A stretch of 15,781 nt of DNA from an uncultured Clostridia bacterium (GTDB taxonomy: Bacteria; Bacillota; Clostridia; TANB77; CAG-508): NCBI GenBank assembly GCA_934162625.1, contig CAKPJM010000033.1, positions 1 to 15,781 of the forward strand, written 5' to 3'. A program made the position numbers and the translations under genes. How positions within the stretch are numbered: the stretch's first letter is position 1; each line of letters begins with the position of its first letter. Below, in pieces: positions 7,819-15,090 of the stretch. Below the pieces are notes generated by a model. It was not told the DNA's origin. It was given only the letters and a program-made list of their open reading frames with translations, and did not search any database.

Positions 7819-7847
7819 ACTATATCATATTAATCAAGATTTGTAAA
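7819..7847 (-). promoter_or_regulatory. Promoter of the HD-domain gene
   Basis: On the minus strand: -35 TTTACA (7842-7847), exactly 17 nt, -10 TATAGT (7819-7824). The start site would be about 25-30 nt before the ribosome binding site region. Together with the terminator after the gene this defines a monocistronic unit. Confidence 0.6.
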
Positions 7848-7922
7848 AAAAGATTTTTTGTTAAAATTTCTTTCATATTTATTTTATCATGTTTTTATGT
7901 TTATCGCAATATTTTTATGCAT

Positions 7923-8489
7923 TTAGCAAAATTTCATAGCTTCTTTTATTGATTTTTTTTGCTGTTCAAAGTTTTCTTTTGTTATTGGTATCCTAGCATA
8001 CATATTTGTTTTTAAAAAATAGTTTAATATATCAAATGACTTTAAAGTTTCTTCAGTTCCGCTTCCGCTTCCACCTGCGCAAGCTATACATACTATCTTT
8101 TTATTTTTAATTTTTGAGTTTTCAAAAAATGCATCACACCTTTTTAGTCTATCAAAAAACGTTTTAGCTGACTCGCTCATTTCATGAAAGTAGACAGGCG
8201 TAATAAATATGTATGCATCAAAGTTTTCCATATATTTATATATATCATTAAAATCGTCTTTCAATACACACCTATGTTCTTCTAAACATATTCCCCATCC
8301 TCTTTTTCCACAAGCCAAACATCTTTGTATATTTTTATGGTTTATACATATATGTTCTGCAGTATTTTCATTATCTTTTAAATATTTTTCACATTCTTCT
8401 ACACAAGAAAACGTTAATCCAATTTTATTTGGCACATAACTGTATTCATTTACTTTATTAGAACTAAAACTTAATATTAAAACTTTCAT
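7923..8489 (-). CDS. Flavodoxin-fold NAD(P)H-dependent FMN reductase family protein, cysteine-rich
   Basis: The 188-residue protein starts with the beta strand MKVLILSFSSN and has the flavodoxin-fold FMN-site segments AYIFITPVYFHEMSESAKTF (about 112-131) and CIACAGGSGSGTE (about 150-162), as in iron-sulfur flavoproteins and NADPH-dependent FMN reductases. These proteins move electrons through FMN, sometimes with a [4Fe-4S] cluster. Cys57-x2-Cys60 followed by Cys68 and Cys74 (before VLKDDF) recalls the compact cluster motif, but the usual third Cys is Arg63. AAGGAGAAAAAG precedes the ATG. It is the last gene of the long minus-strand run and follows a truncated histidine phosphatase by 29 bases. 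Whether it binds a cluster, and its electron partner, are unknown. Confidence 0.78.
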   Translation of the reverse strand: MKVLILSFSSNKVNEYSYVPNKIGLTFSCVEECEKYLKDNENTAEHICINHKNIQRCLACGKRGWGICLEEHRCVLKDDFNDIYKYMENFDAYIFITPVYFHEMSESAKTFFDRLKRCDAFFENSKIKNKKIVCIACAGGSGSGTEETLKSFDILNYFLKTNMYARIPITKENFEQQKKSIKEAMKFC

Positions 8490-8518
8490 CTTTTTCTCCT
8501 TTTAATCTTATTTTTTAA

Positions 8519-8662
8519 CTAACATTCTTTCTTTAAAAAATAACAAATTGTTTGAGGCGGGCCTTGCTCCACTCCCACCTCTGTTAAGTCTTCATCTCCA
8601 ACATTATATTGCTTGGTTGCATTATGTGGAACTTGTCCATGTCTTACTAAATATACCTTCAT
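8519..8662 (-). pseudogene. Truncated histidine phosphatase (phosphoglycerate mutase-like), N-terminal remnant
   Basis: A 47-codon frame begins MKVYLVRHGQVPHNATKQYN, carrying the RHG signature whose His forms the phosphoenzyme in histidine phosphatases. LTEVGVEQ follows, matching the conserved LTxxGxxQA segment. After EQ the sequence turns into GPPQTICYFLKKEC and a TAG. Dropping one G at about 8560-8563 restores the expected Ala-Arg after Gln but stops nine codons later. At least 130 residues, including the second active-site His, are absent. A good AGGAG sits within the end of the preceding gene, and only three bases separate the two, so it was once a coupled member of that unit. Full-length relatives dephosphorylate small phosphometabolites or nucleotides. 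Confidence 0.7.
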
Positions 8663-8665
8663 ATC

Positions 8666-10099
8666 TTATTCTCCTAATTTTCTAAATAAATCTTCATATA
8701 CTTTATTAACATTTATATAGTTTATCATTGTTATTTTGTGCTCATTCGTAGTCAATTCATAAGATGTATCGTCTTTTATATTAGGGCAACTTATATTTTG
8801 GGTAGTAAACCAACTCTTGTTTATCATATATGCTATAACAGAAATATCCCAAATAACTCTTCTTTCTTGTATTCCATGATATCCATCATTATAAAATCTA
8901 TCTATTAAATAATTGCATAATTCGCTTTTATCTTTTAAGTAATGGTTTAATTCATATATTGAAATTCTTAAATTAGATGCAACATTTTTACATGGAATTA
9001 CTGTTAGTTTTACTTTTGACCCAAATACAATTTTTACTGCATTTACATCTTGCTTAAAGTTAAATTCCTGGTTATTGTCTTGTAACAAACTATGCCCGCC
9101 TAACCATATTACTTCTATTCTTTCAATTATTTTAGGCTCTTTTTCAATGGCAAGTGCAATATTAGTAATTGCTCCTATTGCCATTATATATGTTTTATCA
9201 TTTCTTAATGCTATTTCAATTATTTTATTAACTGCGTCATTGGTTTTATTATAGCCATTACTAATATAATCTTCTGCGCCTTTAAATACTTTATTTGTTG
9301 TATCAAAGTTTAGCCAATTACATATTTTTAATATTTCGTTATAACTTTTTTCTCTTCCACTTATAACAGTTTCATTTCTTTCTTTATGAGAATATGGTGC
9401 AACTGTTATTGCTTCAATATTAAATATATCTTGGCTTTTAATCATATATGAAAGTGCAAATTGGTCATCACATTCGTTGTAAGTATCGGTATCTAATATT
9501 ACATTTATTTTTTTAGTTTTATAGTTGCTAATGAATTCATATAATTCTTTCCAATCATGCACTCTAGGTATGTTTGTTTGCTTATTATAGTGTGTGTCCA
9601 TTAGTAATGCTGGTATATTGTTATTAATGCATTCTTGGCATATATTGGCTGAATCGTCAATCATAATATCAATGTTATTTTCTTTGCATTTTTTTGTTTT
9701 TCCGCTTTTATCATTTTTATAAGCATTAGTTAAAATAAGTCTGTCATAATGAATAGAATTATTGTCTAACCATTCTTTAGTCATATTATATGGATCAGAA
9801 TATTCTCCATTGTCTCTTCCAGTAATAATGCAGATAATATGTCCATCTTCTTTTAGTTTATCTATGTACTCTTTTGCTTTTTCTTTAACTTTTAGATTTT
9901 TAGCAATTTTTTCTATATTATCAACATAGAACTTTTTTACTTTGTCCTCTCCCCAATTAAACATTCCTCTAGTTATATATTCTGCATCTTTGTTATATTC
10001 TCCATTGTATCCCAACTCGTCGTTATGTATTAAAAATGCTTTTAATAATTCTTCGTCAAAATTTGAAATAACATTATCTATATCAATTCCCAATTTCAT
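8666..10099 (-). CDS. Fusion of HAD-type 5'-nucleotidase (NT5C-like) and inosine/uridine-preferring nucleoside hydrolase
   Basis: One 477-residue polypeptide with two enzyme domains. Residues 1 to about 192 are HAD-type: GIDIDNV supplies the nucleophile and acid Asp6/Asp8, IITGRD the motif II Thr93, and IDIMIDDS the motif IV acids 148-149, as in NT5C-type deoxyribo/ribonucleotidases. From about 198 the sequence matches nucleoside hydrolases: ILDTDTYNECDDQFAL (about 201-216) is the Ca-binding Asp cluster, AIGAITNIALAI lies in the middle, EFNFKQDVNA (345-354) is the ribose-binding segment, and VIWDISVIAY (about 415-424) is the C-terminal Asp motif. Inference: NMP to nucleoside to base plus pentose in one chain. 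AGGAG is about 12 nt upstream of the ATG. It follows the second paralogous transporter by 74 bases, across a strong hairpin. Both domain calls are good; the joint function is inferred. Confidence 0.85.
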   Translation of the reverse strand: MKLGIDIDNVISNFDEELLKAFLIHNDELGYNGEYNKDAEYITRGMFNWGEDKVKKFYVDNIEKIAKNLKVKEKAKEYIDKLKEDGHIICIITGRDNGEYSDPYNMTKEWLDNNSIHYDRLILTNAYKNDKSGKTKKCKENNIDIMIDDSANICQECINNNIPALLMDTHYNKQTNIPRVHDWKELYEFISNYKTKKINVILDTDTYNECDDQFALSYMIKSQDIFNIEAITVAPYSHKERNETVISGREKSYNEILKICNWLNFDTTNKVFKGAEDYISNGYNKTNDAVNKIIEIALRNDKTYIMAIGAITNIALAIEKEPKIIERIEVIWLGGHSLLQDNNQEFNFKQDVNAVKIVFGSKVKLTVIPCKNVASNLRISIYELNHYLKDKSELCNYLIDRFYNDGYHGIQERRVIWDISVIAYMINKSWFTTQNISCPNIKDDTSYELTTNEHKITMINYINVNKVYEDLFRKLGE

Positions 10100-10149
10100 C
10101 TTTATGAATCACTCCTATATTACATATCATTATTTCTTTTTATTATTGC

Positions 10150-10177
10150 ATAATTACTATATTTATATAGTAATTAT
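10150..10177. repeat. Perfect 12-bp inverted repeat at the transporter stop codon
   Basis: ATAATTACTATA (10150-10161) and TATAGTAATTAT (10166-10177) are perfect complements around TTTA. The second arm contains the stop codon of the upstream transporter (10174-10176). On the minus strand no U-tract follows, so it looks like an mRNA processing/stability hairpin or a weak attenuator between the transporter and the nucleotidase-hydrolase fusion rather than a standard terminator. The other strand has a short TTTT after the stem. Confidence 0.55.
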
Positions 10178-11430
10178 TTTGCATTGTACAAATATCTTTT
10201 ACATATAGTATTCAATGTATAAGCAAAGGCTATATACGTTAAGGTAAACCCTACTATTAAAATTGAAATTATATTTAAATCAAATCCAATTTTTGAAACA
10301 AATATTAAAATTAAATATCCAAAACTTCTTGATATATTTATCATAATTTCAAACCAAAATACATAATTTGGTTCGTCTTCTGTTTTAATATTTTGCTTAC
10401 ACATACACTCATAATATATAATTGAGTTTGATGTTTCAAATATTGGATTACTTACTCCGTTGACTATATTGTATAATAATATAAGCAAAAAGCCTATGCT
10501 TACTGTAAGTGTTCCAATCCTGATTTCATTGTTTATATTAAAATACATCATACTAAATGTAAGTACTATAACTACAATGCTTTGAAAAATAGACATTGGT
10601 ATAAACAATTTAGACAATTTTTCTTTTCTAACAAATTTGTTAGTTAAATATACTACTATAATAGAAATAATAGTTATAAAACTGCTAATGCTTCCTAGTG
10701 ATAATTCTGTTGTCACAACTAAAAAAGTTATAATTGAGATTAATGTTGATAATACTCCAAAAGAACTCAATCCTCTAAATATTGTTCTCCAACTCATTAA
10801 TCTCATCATTTTTTTATTTTGACTTCCATTAATATTCTTTAAGAATTTCTTTATATTTATTTTTCCATGTTCTAGTTGAATTTCTTTTATGAACATTGAA
10901 GAAATTAGACTTATAGAAATTAGTATTATTAATATAATAAAAGCTAATTGATATGAACTTTTACTAATACAATAGCCCAATACTATAGGGAGTACGATAT
11001 TTATTGTATATTTTAATATTTGATCTCTAGTGATATATTTTCTAAAATTTTCATCTTTATTAACTCTTTTTATTAATATTTGTTCAGGGTAATAATAAAA
11101 TGCATTTCCTATACTTGCAAATATCGCAAATGGAATAATATAGTTTGAAATTCTTTCTCCCATCACAAGCAAAACTATGCATTGAATTAAATTTAAAAAT
11201 ATCCCTATTCTAAACATTGAAACTAAATTGAGTTTCTGCAATTTATTAACAAGTAACAGGCATACCAAATATACTAAAAAGAATGTAATGTAGTATTCTG
11301 ATACATTAGCTATGTTTCCTTGCGTTATCTTTAAAAAATATATTCCTAAAAACACGTCTTTAAATACACTTATAACTTTTCCGGCTAGATCTGACATTAA
11401 AAAAATTTTCCAGACATTAGTTTGTTCCAT
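10174..11430 (-). CDS. MFS-like membrane transporter (paralogue B of a pair)
   Basis: A 418-residue protein with about twelve hydrophobic segments and no signal peptide. It resembles divergent MFS permeases; no substrate motif is recognised. It is paralogous to the protein at 12397-13572. Matching landmarks are SEYYITFF versus SIYYVLSF, FRIGI versus FRSGI, KYITRDQILK then LPIVLGYCI versus KFISFKSIIS then FPIVFGVSI, and the C-terminal EIMINISRSFGYLIL versus EVILNITRIIAYILL. A basic loop (about 184-207, HGKINIKKFLKN) marks the middle. Its AGGAG ribosome binding site overlaps the dehydrogenase's TAG stop, with 9 bases between the two genes. The pair may act together or on related substrates; that is inference. 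Confidence 0.75.
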   Translation of the reverse strand: MEQTNVWKIFLMSDLAGKVISVFKDVFLGIYFLKITQGNIANVSEYYITFFLVYLVCLLLVNKLQKLNLVSMFRIGIFLNLIQCIVLLVMGERISNYIIPFAIFASIGNAFYYYPEQILIKRVNKDENFRKYITRDQILKYTINIVLPIVLGYCISKSSYQLAFIILIILISISLISSMFIKEIQLEHGKINIKKFLKNINGSQNKKMMRLMSWRTIFRGLSSFGVLSTLISIITFLVVTTELSLGSISSFITIISIIVVYLTNKFVRKEKLSKLFIPMSIFQSIVVIVLTFSMMYFNINNEIRIGTLTVSIGFLLILLYNIVNGVSNPIFETSNSIIYYECMCKQNIKTEDEPNYVFWFEIMINISRSFGYLILIFVSKIGFDLNIISILIVGFTLTYIAFAYTLNTICKRYLYNAK

Positions 11431-11439
11431 TTAATGCTC

Positions 11440-12387
11440 CTATCTTTCTTCCAAATCTTTTTCTTCTTTTCTTTTTCTCAAAACATTAACTATGTTTTTA
11501 GCACACTCTATGTATTGTCTTTTTACAGCTTCATCTGTACATCCTGCTATATGTGGTGTAACAATAACATTGTTTCTTTCTTTAGATAATAAATCCGTAT
11601 ATTCACCTGTATCTATATCTAATCCTAGATAAAAATTGGGATTCCTATCGGCAAAATCAACTAAAGCTTTTATATCAGTAATTCCCGCTCTAGAAGTATT
11701 TATAAATATAGCATTTTTCTTTAAAAGTTCTATTTTATCTCTTGATATTAAGTTGTTAGTATCTTTTGTTAACGGTACACTCACATTTACAATATCCGAT
11801 TTTTGTAATAATGTATCTAAATCAACAAATTCAACTTCTTTTTCAATTAGATTTCTATGTTTTTCTGGATGTTCTGTATAGCACAAAATACTCATGTTAA
11901 ATACTCTTGCTATATCTATCATTCTTTGAGATATCTTCCCTGCCCCTATTAAACCTATTGTTTTTCCGTTTATATCTGTAGGCTTACTAATTAATTGTTT
12001 TTTATTTGGCTTTCTATTGGCTTCTTGTATTCTTTTACTTGAATCTAGTATTAATGCTAAAATATGTTCCGCAACTGATGTAACATTAGCATTGGGACAA
12101 TTAACTATATCAATAAATTTAGACTCAAAACATTCTTTATCTATATGATCTAACCCTATTGACATAGAAGCTATAATTTTTGGAGTTCTAACATCTGTAA
12201 TCAAATCTTTTGTTATCTTCTCCTCTACTCCTACAATTAAAATATCATATTTTTTTAACAGTTGTTTTAGTTCTTCTTTATTTGGATACATTTCTCCATT
12301 CCATGCATCTATACTTATACCGTTTTCTTTTAGGATTTTAACAGCTTGTCTGTCTATGCTTTTTGACATACTACATGCTTTTAACAT
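11440..12387 (-). CDS. D-isomer-specific 2-hydroxyacid dehydrogenase (phosphoglycerate dehydrogenase-like)
   Basis: NAD(P)-dependent oxidoreductases of this family interconvert 2-hydroxyacids and 2-oxoacids. The 315-residue protein has the catalytic set: Arg233 in NTSRAG, Glu262 in DTGEY (29 residues later, as in SerA) and His279 in TPHIAG. The nucleotide loop is GLIGAGKIS (145-153), with Ser where the third Gly is usual; the acidic residue after the second strand (YTEHP, about 170-174) fits NAD or a mixed preference. The segment between Glu and His is about six residues shorter than in SerA. There is no C-terminal ACT domain, so it is unlikely to be the regulated serine-pathway enzyme. GGAGGG precedes the ATG and includes the upstream transporter's stop. 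Sandwiched between two paralogous transporters, it probably works on the same compound they carry; the substrate is unknown. Confidence 0.85.
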   Translation of the reverse strand: MLKACSMSKSIDRQAVKILKENGISIDAWNGEMYPNKEELKQLLKKYDILIVGVEEKITKDLITDVRTPKIIASMSIGLDHIDKECFESKFIDIVNCPNANVTSVAEHILALILDSSKRIQEANRKPNKKQLISKPTDINGKTIGLIGAGKISQRMIDIARVFNMSILCYTEHPEKHRNLIEKEVEFVDLDTLLQKSDIVNVSVPLTKDTNNLISRDKIELLKKNAIFINTSRAGITDIKALVDFADRNPNFYLGLDIDTGEYTDLLSKERNNVIVTPHIAGCTDEAVKRQYIECAKNIVNVLRKRKEEKDLEER

Positions 12388-12396
12388 TTTTCCCTC

Positions 12397-13572
12397 CTAT
12401 TTTTTCAATTTTATCAATAATTTTGAGTATATTAATATTACTATTGTTACTAGCAGTAATAGAATTTTAAATAATACTATATTGTTAAATAAACTTATAA
12501 TAAACAATAAGATATAAGCAATTATTCTTGTAATATTCAGTATTACTTCACATACTACTTGATGTTCTACTATATAATCTTTAACAACAATTTCATTTTC
12601 GCTTACTATCTCATATCTTTTTGTGTCACCTGTATTGCTTAATATTACTAAAAATATTGCCGTACATATATTGTATATAATTATTGTTGGCTTGCTAATA
12701 TTTATTAGTAGCAAAAGCACACTAGAAACCATCATTATATTGCAGATTTTTAATATCTTCCAATTGCTTTTTAGTTTGTATTGGAATATGTATACAGATA
12801 AAATTGAGCATATTGCTGTAATCGTTGTAATTACTCCTAAACTTATAGTTGTTTTAAAAGTCATAACTGTTAGTATTACAATTAGTGTTTCTAATAAATA
12901 ATTTACAATTCCATCACATACACATAGCTTATATACTGTTTTAAATTTATCATTATTTTTTACCAAATTTATATATTCTTTTAAGTTGTATTTTTTATCA
13001 TATGTTTTTGCTTTGTCTTCTATAAATAGTGAAAATATAAATTGTGTAATAGAAAGCAAAATTACTATTTTTGCAACATATGAAAATGATGTTAATTCTA
13101 TTGATACTCCAAATACTATAGGGAAAAATATTTTCAATATTTTACTAATAATTGATTTAAACGAAATGAACTTGTTTGTATTGTTTTGCGTATGTTCGTT
13201 TACAAGTGTATGTGCTGCCACCCATATTAGACCTTGCACAATTCCATAAAAAAAGCCTAATGGCGCAAAATATGTAACTATTTTTTCTTTCAAAAAAGCA
13301 AGAATTAATATATACAGGCAATACGCAATTATTCCACTTCTAAATACCCAAACCTGATTTTTATTTTTTATTATTCTTCCAAAAGTTAGAAAGGTTAATA
13401 ATATTGCTATAAATGATAATACATAGTATATTGATATTTGTTTATAATCATAATTTGTAAGTGTAATAAAATATGCTACCATAAATGTGTTTACAAACAT
13501 ATATAAAACATTGTTTATTAATAAAGATCCCATTATTCCTATTGCGCTTTTAGTTAATTTTTCTTCTTTCAT
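12397..13572 (-). CDS. MFS-like membrane transporter (paralogue A of a pair)
   Basis: A 391-residue, extremely hydrophobic protein with about twelve membrane segments, opening MKEEKLTKSAIGIMGSLLIN with a basic cytosolic start. It shares landmarks with the transporter at 10174-11430 (S-x-YY, FR-x-GI, PIV-x-G and E-x3-NI-S/T-R). It has a distinct segment GLIWVAAHTLVNEHTQNNTN (about 114-133) at the place where the other has FYYYPEQILIKRVNKDENFR. AAGGAGAAAAA precedes the ATG, and the TAG stop lies within the next gene's ribosome binding site. The gene starts 26 bases after the phosphoesterase, so murI, phosphoesterase and this gene could be co-transcribed. Substrate and direction are not evident; no ABC or MATE features are seen. 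Confidence 0.73.
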   Translation of the reverse strand: MKEEKLTKSAIGIMGSLLINNVLYMFVNTFMVAYFITLTNYDYKQISIYYVLSFIAILLTFLTFGRIIKNKNQVWVFRSGIIAYCLYILILAFLKEKIVTYFAPLGFFYGIVQGLIWVAAHTLVNEHTQNNTNKFISFKSIISKILKIFFPIVFGVSIELTSFSYVAKIVILLSITQFIFSLFIEDKAKTYDKKYNLKEYINLVKNNDKFKTVYKLCVCDGIVNYLLETLIVILTVMTFKTTISLGVITTITAICSILSVYIFQYKLKSNWKILKICNIMMVSSVLLLLINISKPTIIIYNICTAIFLVILSNTGDTKRYEIVSENEIVVKDYIVEHQVVCEVILNITRIIAYILLFIISLFNNIVLFKILLLLVTIVILIYSKLLIKLKK

Positions 13573-13598
13573 TTTTTCTCCTTATATTACTGTACTTT

Positions 13599-14144
13599 TT
13601 ATATATCTTTTTTACTAATAATATTTCCTTCAACATCTTTCAATACTATTTTATTATTTTCTATAATTAAATAACTATTTTTTGTATTGTTTTTTGGTAA
13701 CGAAATAGAACCACTATTTACACATATAACTCCATCTTTTTCTTTTATAAAACCTATATGAAAATGCCCATATACTAGAACATTAATTCCTTTTGGAATA
13801 TTTTCCATATTATATTTTTGTCCATGTGTAAAGAAAAATTTCTTTCCATTTATATTTAATTCAATATTGTCTTTAAATTCAAACTCTGAAATCATTTCAT
13901 CAACTTCTGCATCACAATTTCCTTTTACACATAGTATTTTTTCTTTTAAACTGTTCAAAAGTTCTGCTACTTTCATTGGATTATATTCTTCTGGTAGCGG
14001 ATTTCTTGGTCCGTGATAATATAAATCTCCTAAGAGAATTATTCTATCTGGATTTTCTTTTTTGCATATTTCGCTTATTTTATTAGCATAGTAATTTGAT
14101 CCATGTATATCTGATATTACTAGATATTTATTATTTTCTGACAT
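13599..14144 (-). CDS. yfcE: YfcE/MJ0936-type metallophosphoesterase
   Basis: A compact calcineurin-like phosphodiesterase of 181 residues, the usual size for YfcE. All metal ligands are visible: D12 and H14 in SDIHG, D40 in LLGDLYYHGP, N76 in VKGNCD, H107 in THG, and H127/H129 in YGHFH. Family members hydrolyse phosphodiesters such as bis-p-nitrophenyl phosphate, and the physiological substrate is generally unknown; a link to nucleotide or cyclic nucleotide turnover is possible. The closing VNSGSISLPK is also a family feature. AAAGGAGAAAGATA precedes the ATG, 36 bases after the murI stop, suggesting an operon with murI. It is distinct from the HAD and histidine phosphatase enzymes further along. 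Confidence 0.88.
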   Translation of the reverse strand: MSENNKYLVISDIHGSNYYANKISEICKKENPDRIILLGDLYYHGPRNPLPEEYNPMKVAELLNSLKEKILCVKGNCDAEVDEMISEFEFKDNIELNINGKKFFFTHGQKYNMENIPKGINVLVYGHFHIGFIKEKDGVICVNSGSISLPKNNTKNSYLIIENNKIVLKDVEGNIISKKDI

Positions 14145-14180
14145 TTATCTTTCTCCTTTACTTTTATAGGTTTATAACTA

Positions 14181-14951
14181 TTATATTTTATTTAGTAAGT
14201 TTTTTAATTTTTCTATTTCTACTTCTTCTTTCACTTTTCTTCCAGAATAATAAAATGTAATTTCTAGTTTATTACTTCCAAGCATTTTATTATCTTCTAA
14301 AACTTCTTTTAATCTTTCTGCTACGCCTATACTACCATCAATTATACATATACTATCTGGAAGTATTTCTTTTAGTACTGTTTTAAAATATGGAAAATGT
14401 GTACATCCAAGTACCAAATATGAATATTCTTCTAAATTGAGTTTTTCTAGACTTTCTCTTATATATCTTTTAACGCTCTCAGTATTGAATTCTCCATTTT
14501 CTGCAAACTCAACAAGTTTGGGCATTGCAATTAATTCTACAATATTCTCTGCTCCTAGTCTTTGTATTAAATTTTTAATTTTTTCTCCTTTTACTGTAAC
14601 AGGTGTTGCCATCAATAAAACTTTTTTATTTTTTTTATTTTCTATTGCTGGCTTTATAGCTGGTTCTATTCCTATTATTGGAATGTTATAATCGCTTCTT
14701 AAATCTTTAATTGCTACACTTGTAGCTGTATTACATGCCACAACTATTGCCTTAACTTTTCTTGAATTTAAAAAGTCTATTGCATTTTCTACATATTCTA
14801 ATATTTGTTCTTTAGTTTTTAATCCGTAAGGTACATTATCTGTGTCAGCATAATATATGTATTTTTCATTTGGTAATAATTTAATGATTTGCTTTAAAAC
14901 TGATAATCCACCTATTCCTGAATCAAATACTCCTATTGGGTTGTTGTTCAT
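14181..14951 (-). CDS. murI: Glutamate racemase
   Basis: Interconverts L- and D-glutamate to supply D-Glu for peptidoglycan. The protein has both cysteine bases: Cys73 in VVACNTATS and Cys183 in LGCTHFPY. It also has the N-terminal substrate motif IGVFDSGIGGLSV and YADTDNVPYG. I choose the ATG ending at 14951 (MNNNPIGVFDSG, 256 residues), because homologues begin this close to the motif. An in-frame GTG ending at 14960 would add three residues, but neither start has a strong ribosome binding site (the ATG has only GAGTG upstream). A possible extended -10 promoter lies 40-50 bases before it. The gene probably leads the operon with the phosphoesterase and transporter-dehydrogenase block. Confidence 0.95.
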   Translation of the reverse strand: MNNNPIGVFDSGIGGLSVLKQIIKLLPNEKYIYYADTDNVPYGLKTKEQILEYVENAIDFLNSRKVKAIVVACNTATSVAIKDLRSDYNIPIIGIEPAIKPAIENKKNKKVLLMATPVTVKGEKIKNLIQRLGAENIVELIAMPKLVEFAENGEFNTESVKRYIRESLEKLNLEEYSYLVLGCTHFPYFKTVLKEILPDSICIIDGSIGVAERLKEVLEDNKMLGSNKLEITFYYSGRKVKEEVEIEKLKNLLNKI

Positions 14952-14992
14952 TGTTTTCACTCTTTCATTTTTTTACTTTGCTTAGTAAGCTT

Positions 14993-15003
14993 ATTATATA
15001 CCA
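14993..15003 (-). promoter_or_regulatory. Possible extended -10 promoter for murI
   Basis: The minus strand reads TGGTATATAAT: TATAAT at 14993-14998, or TATATA directly after the extended TGG (15001-15003). No good -35 hexamer is seen at 16-18 nt. A short palindrome GCTTAGTAAGC (14980-14990) lies just downstream in the leader and could be an operator or chance. Confidence 0.35.
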
Positions 15004-15090
15004 TAAAAATATCAATATATCATCCATACATTTAACTTCATTATTCAAAATTAGGTCTGAACAATAACTACATTAATATTTATCTATCTT

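Noticed and set aside
14952..14960. GTG start for murI three codons upstream
   Set aside because: No ribosome binding site precedes it, and homologues begin close to the IGVFDSG motif. It remains possible but less likely than the ATG ending at 14951.
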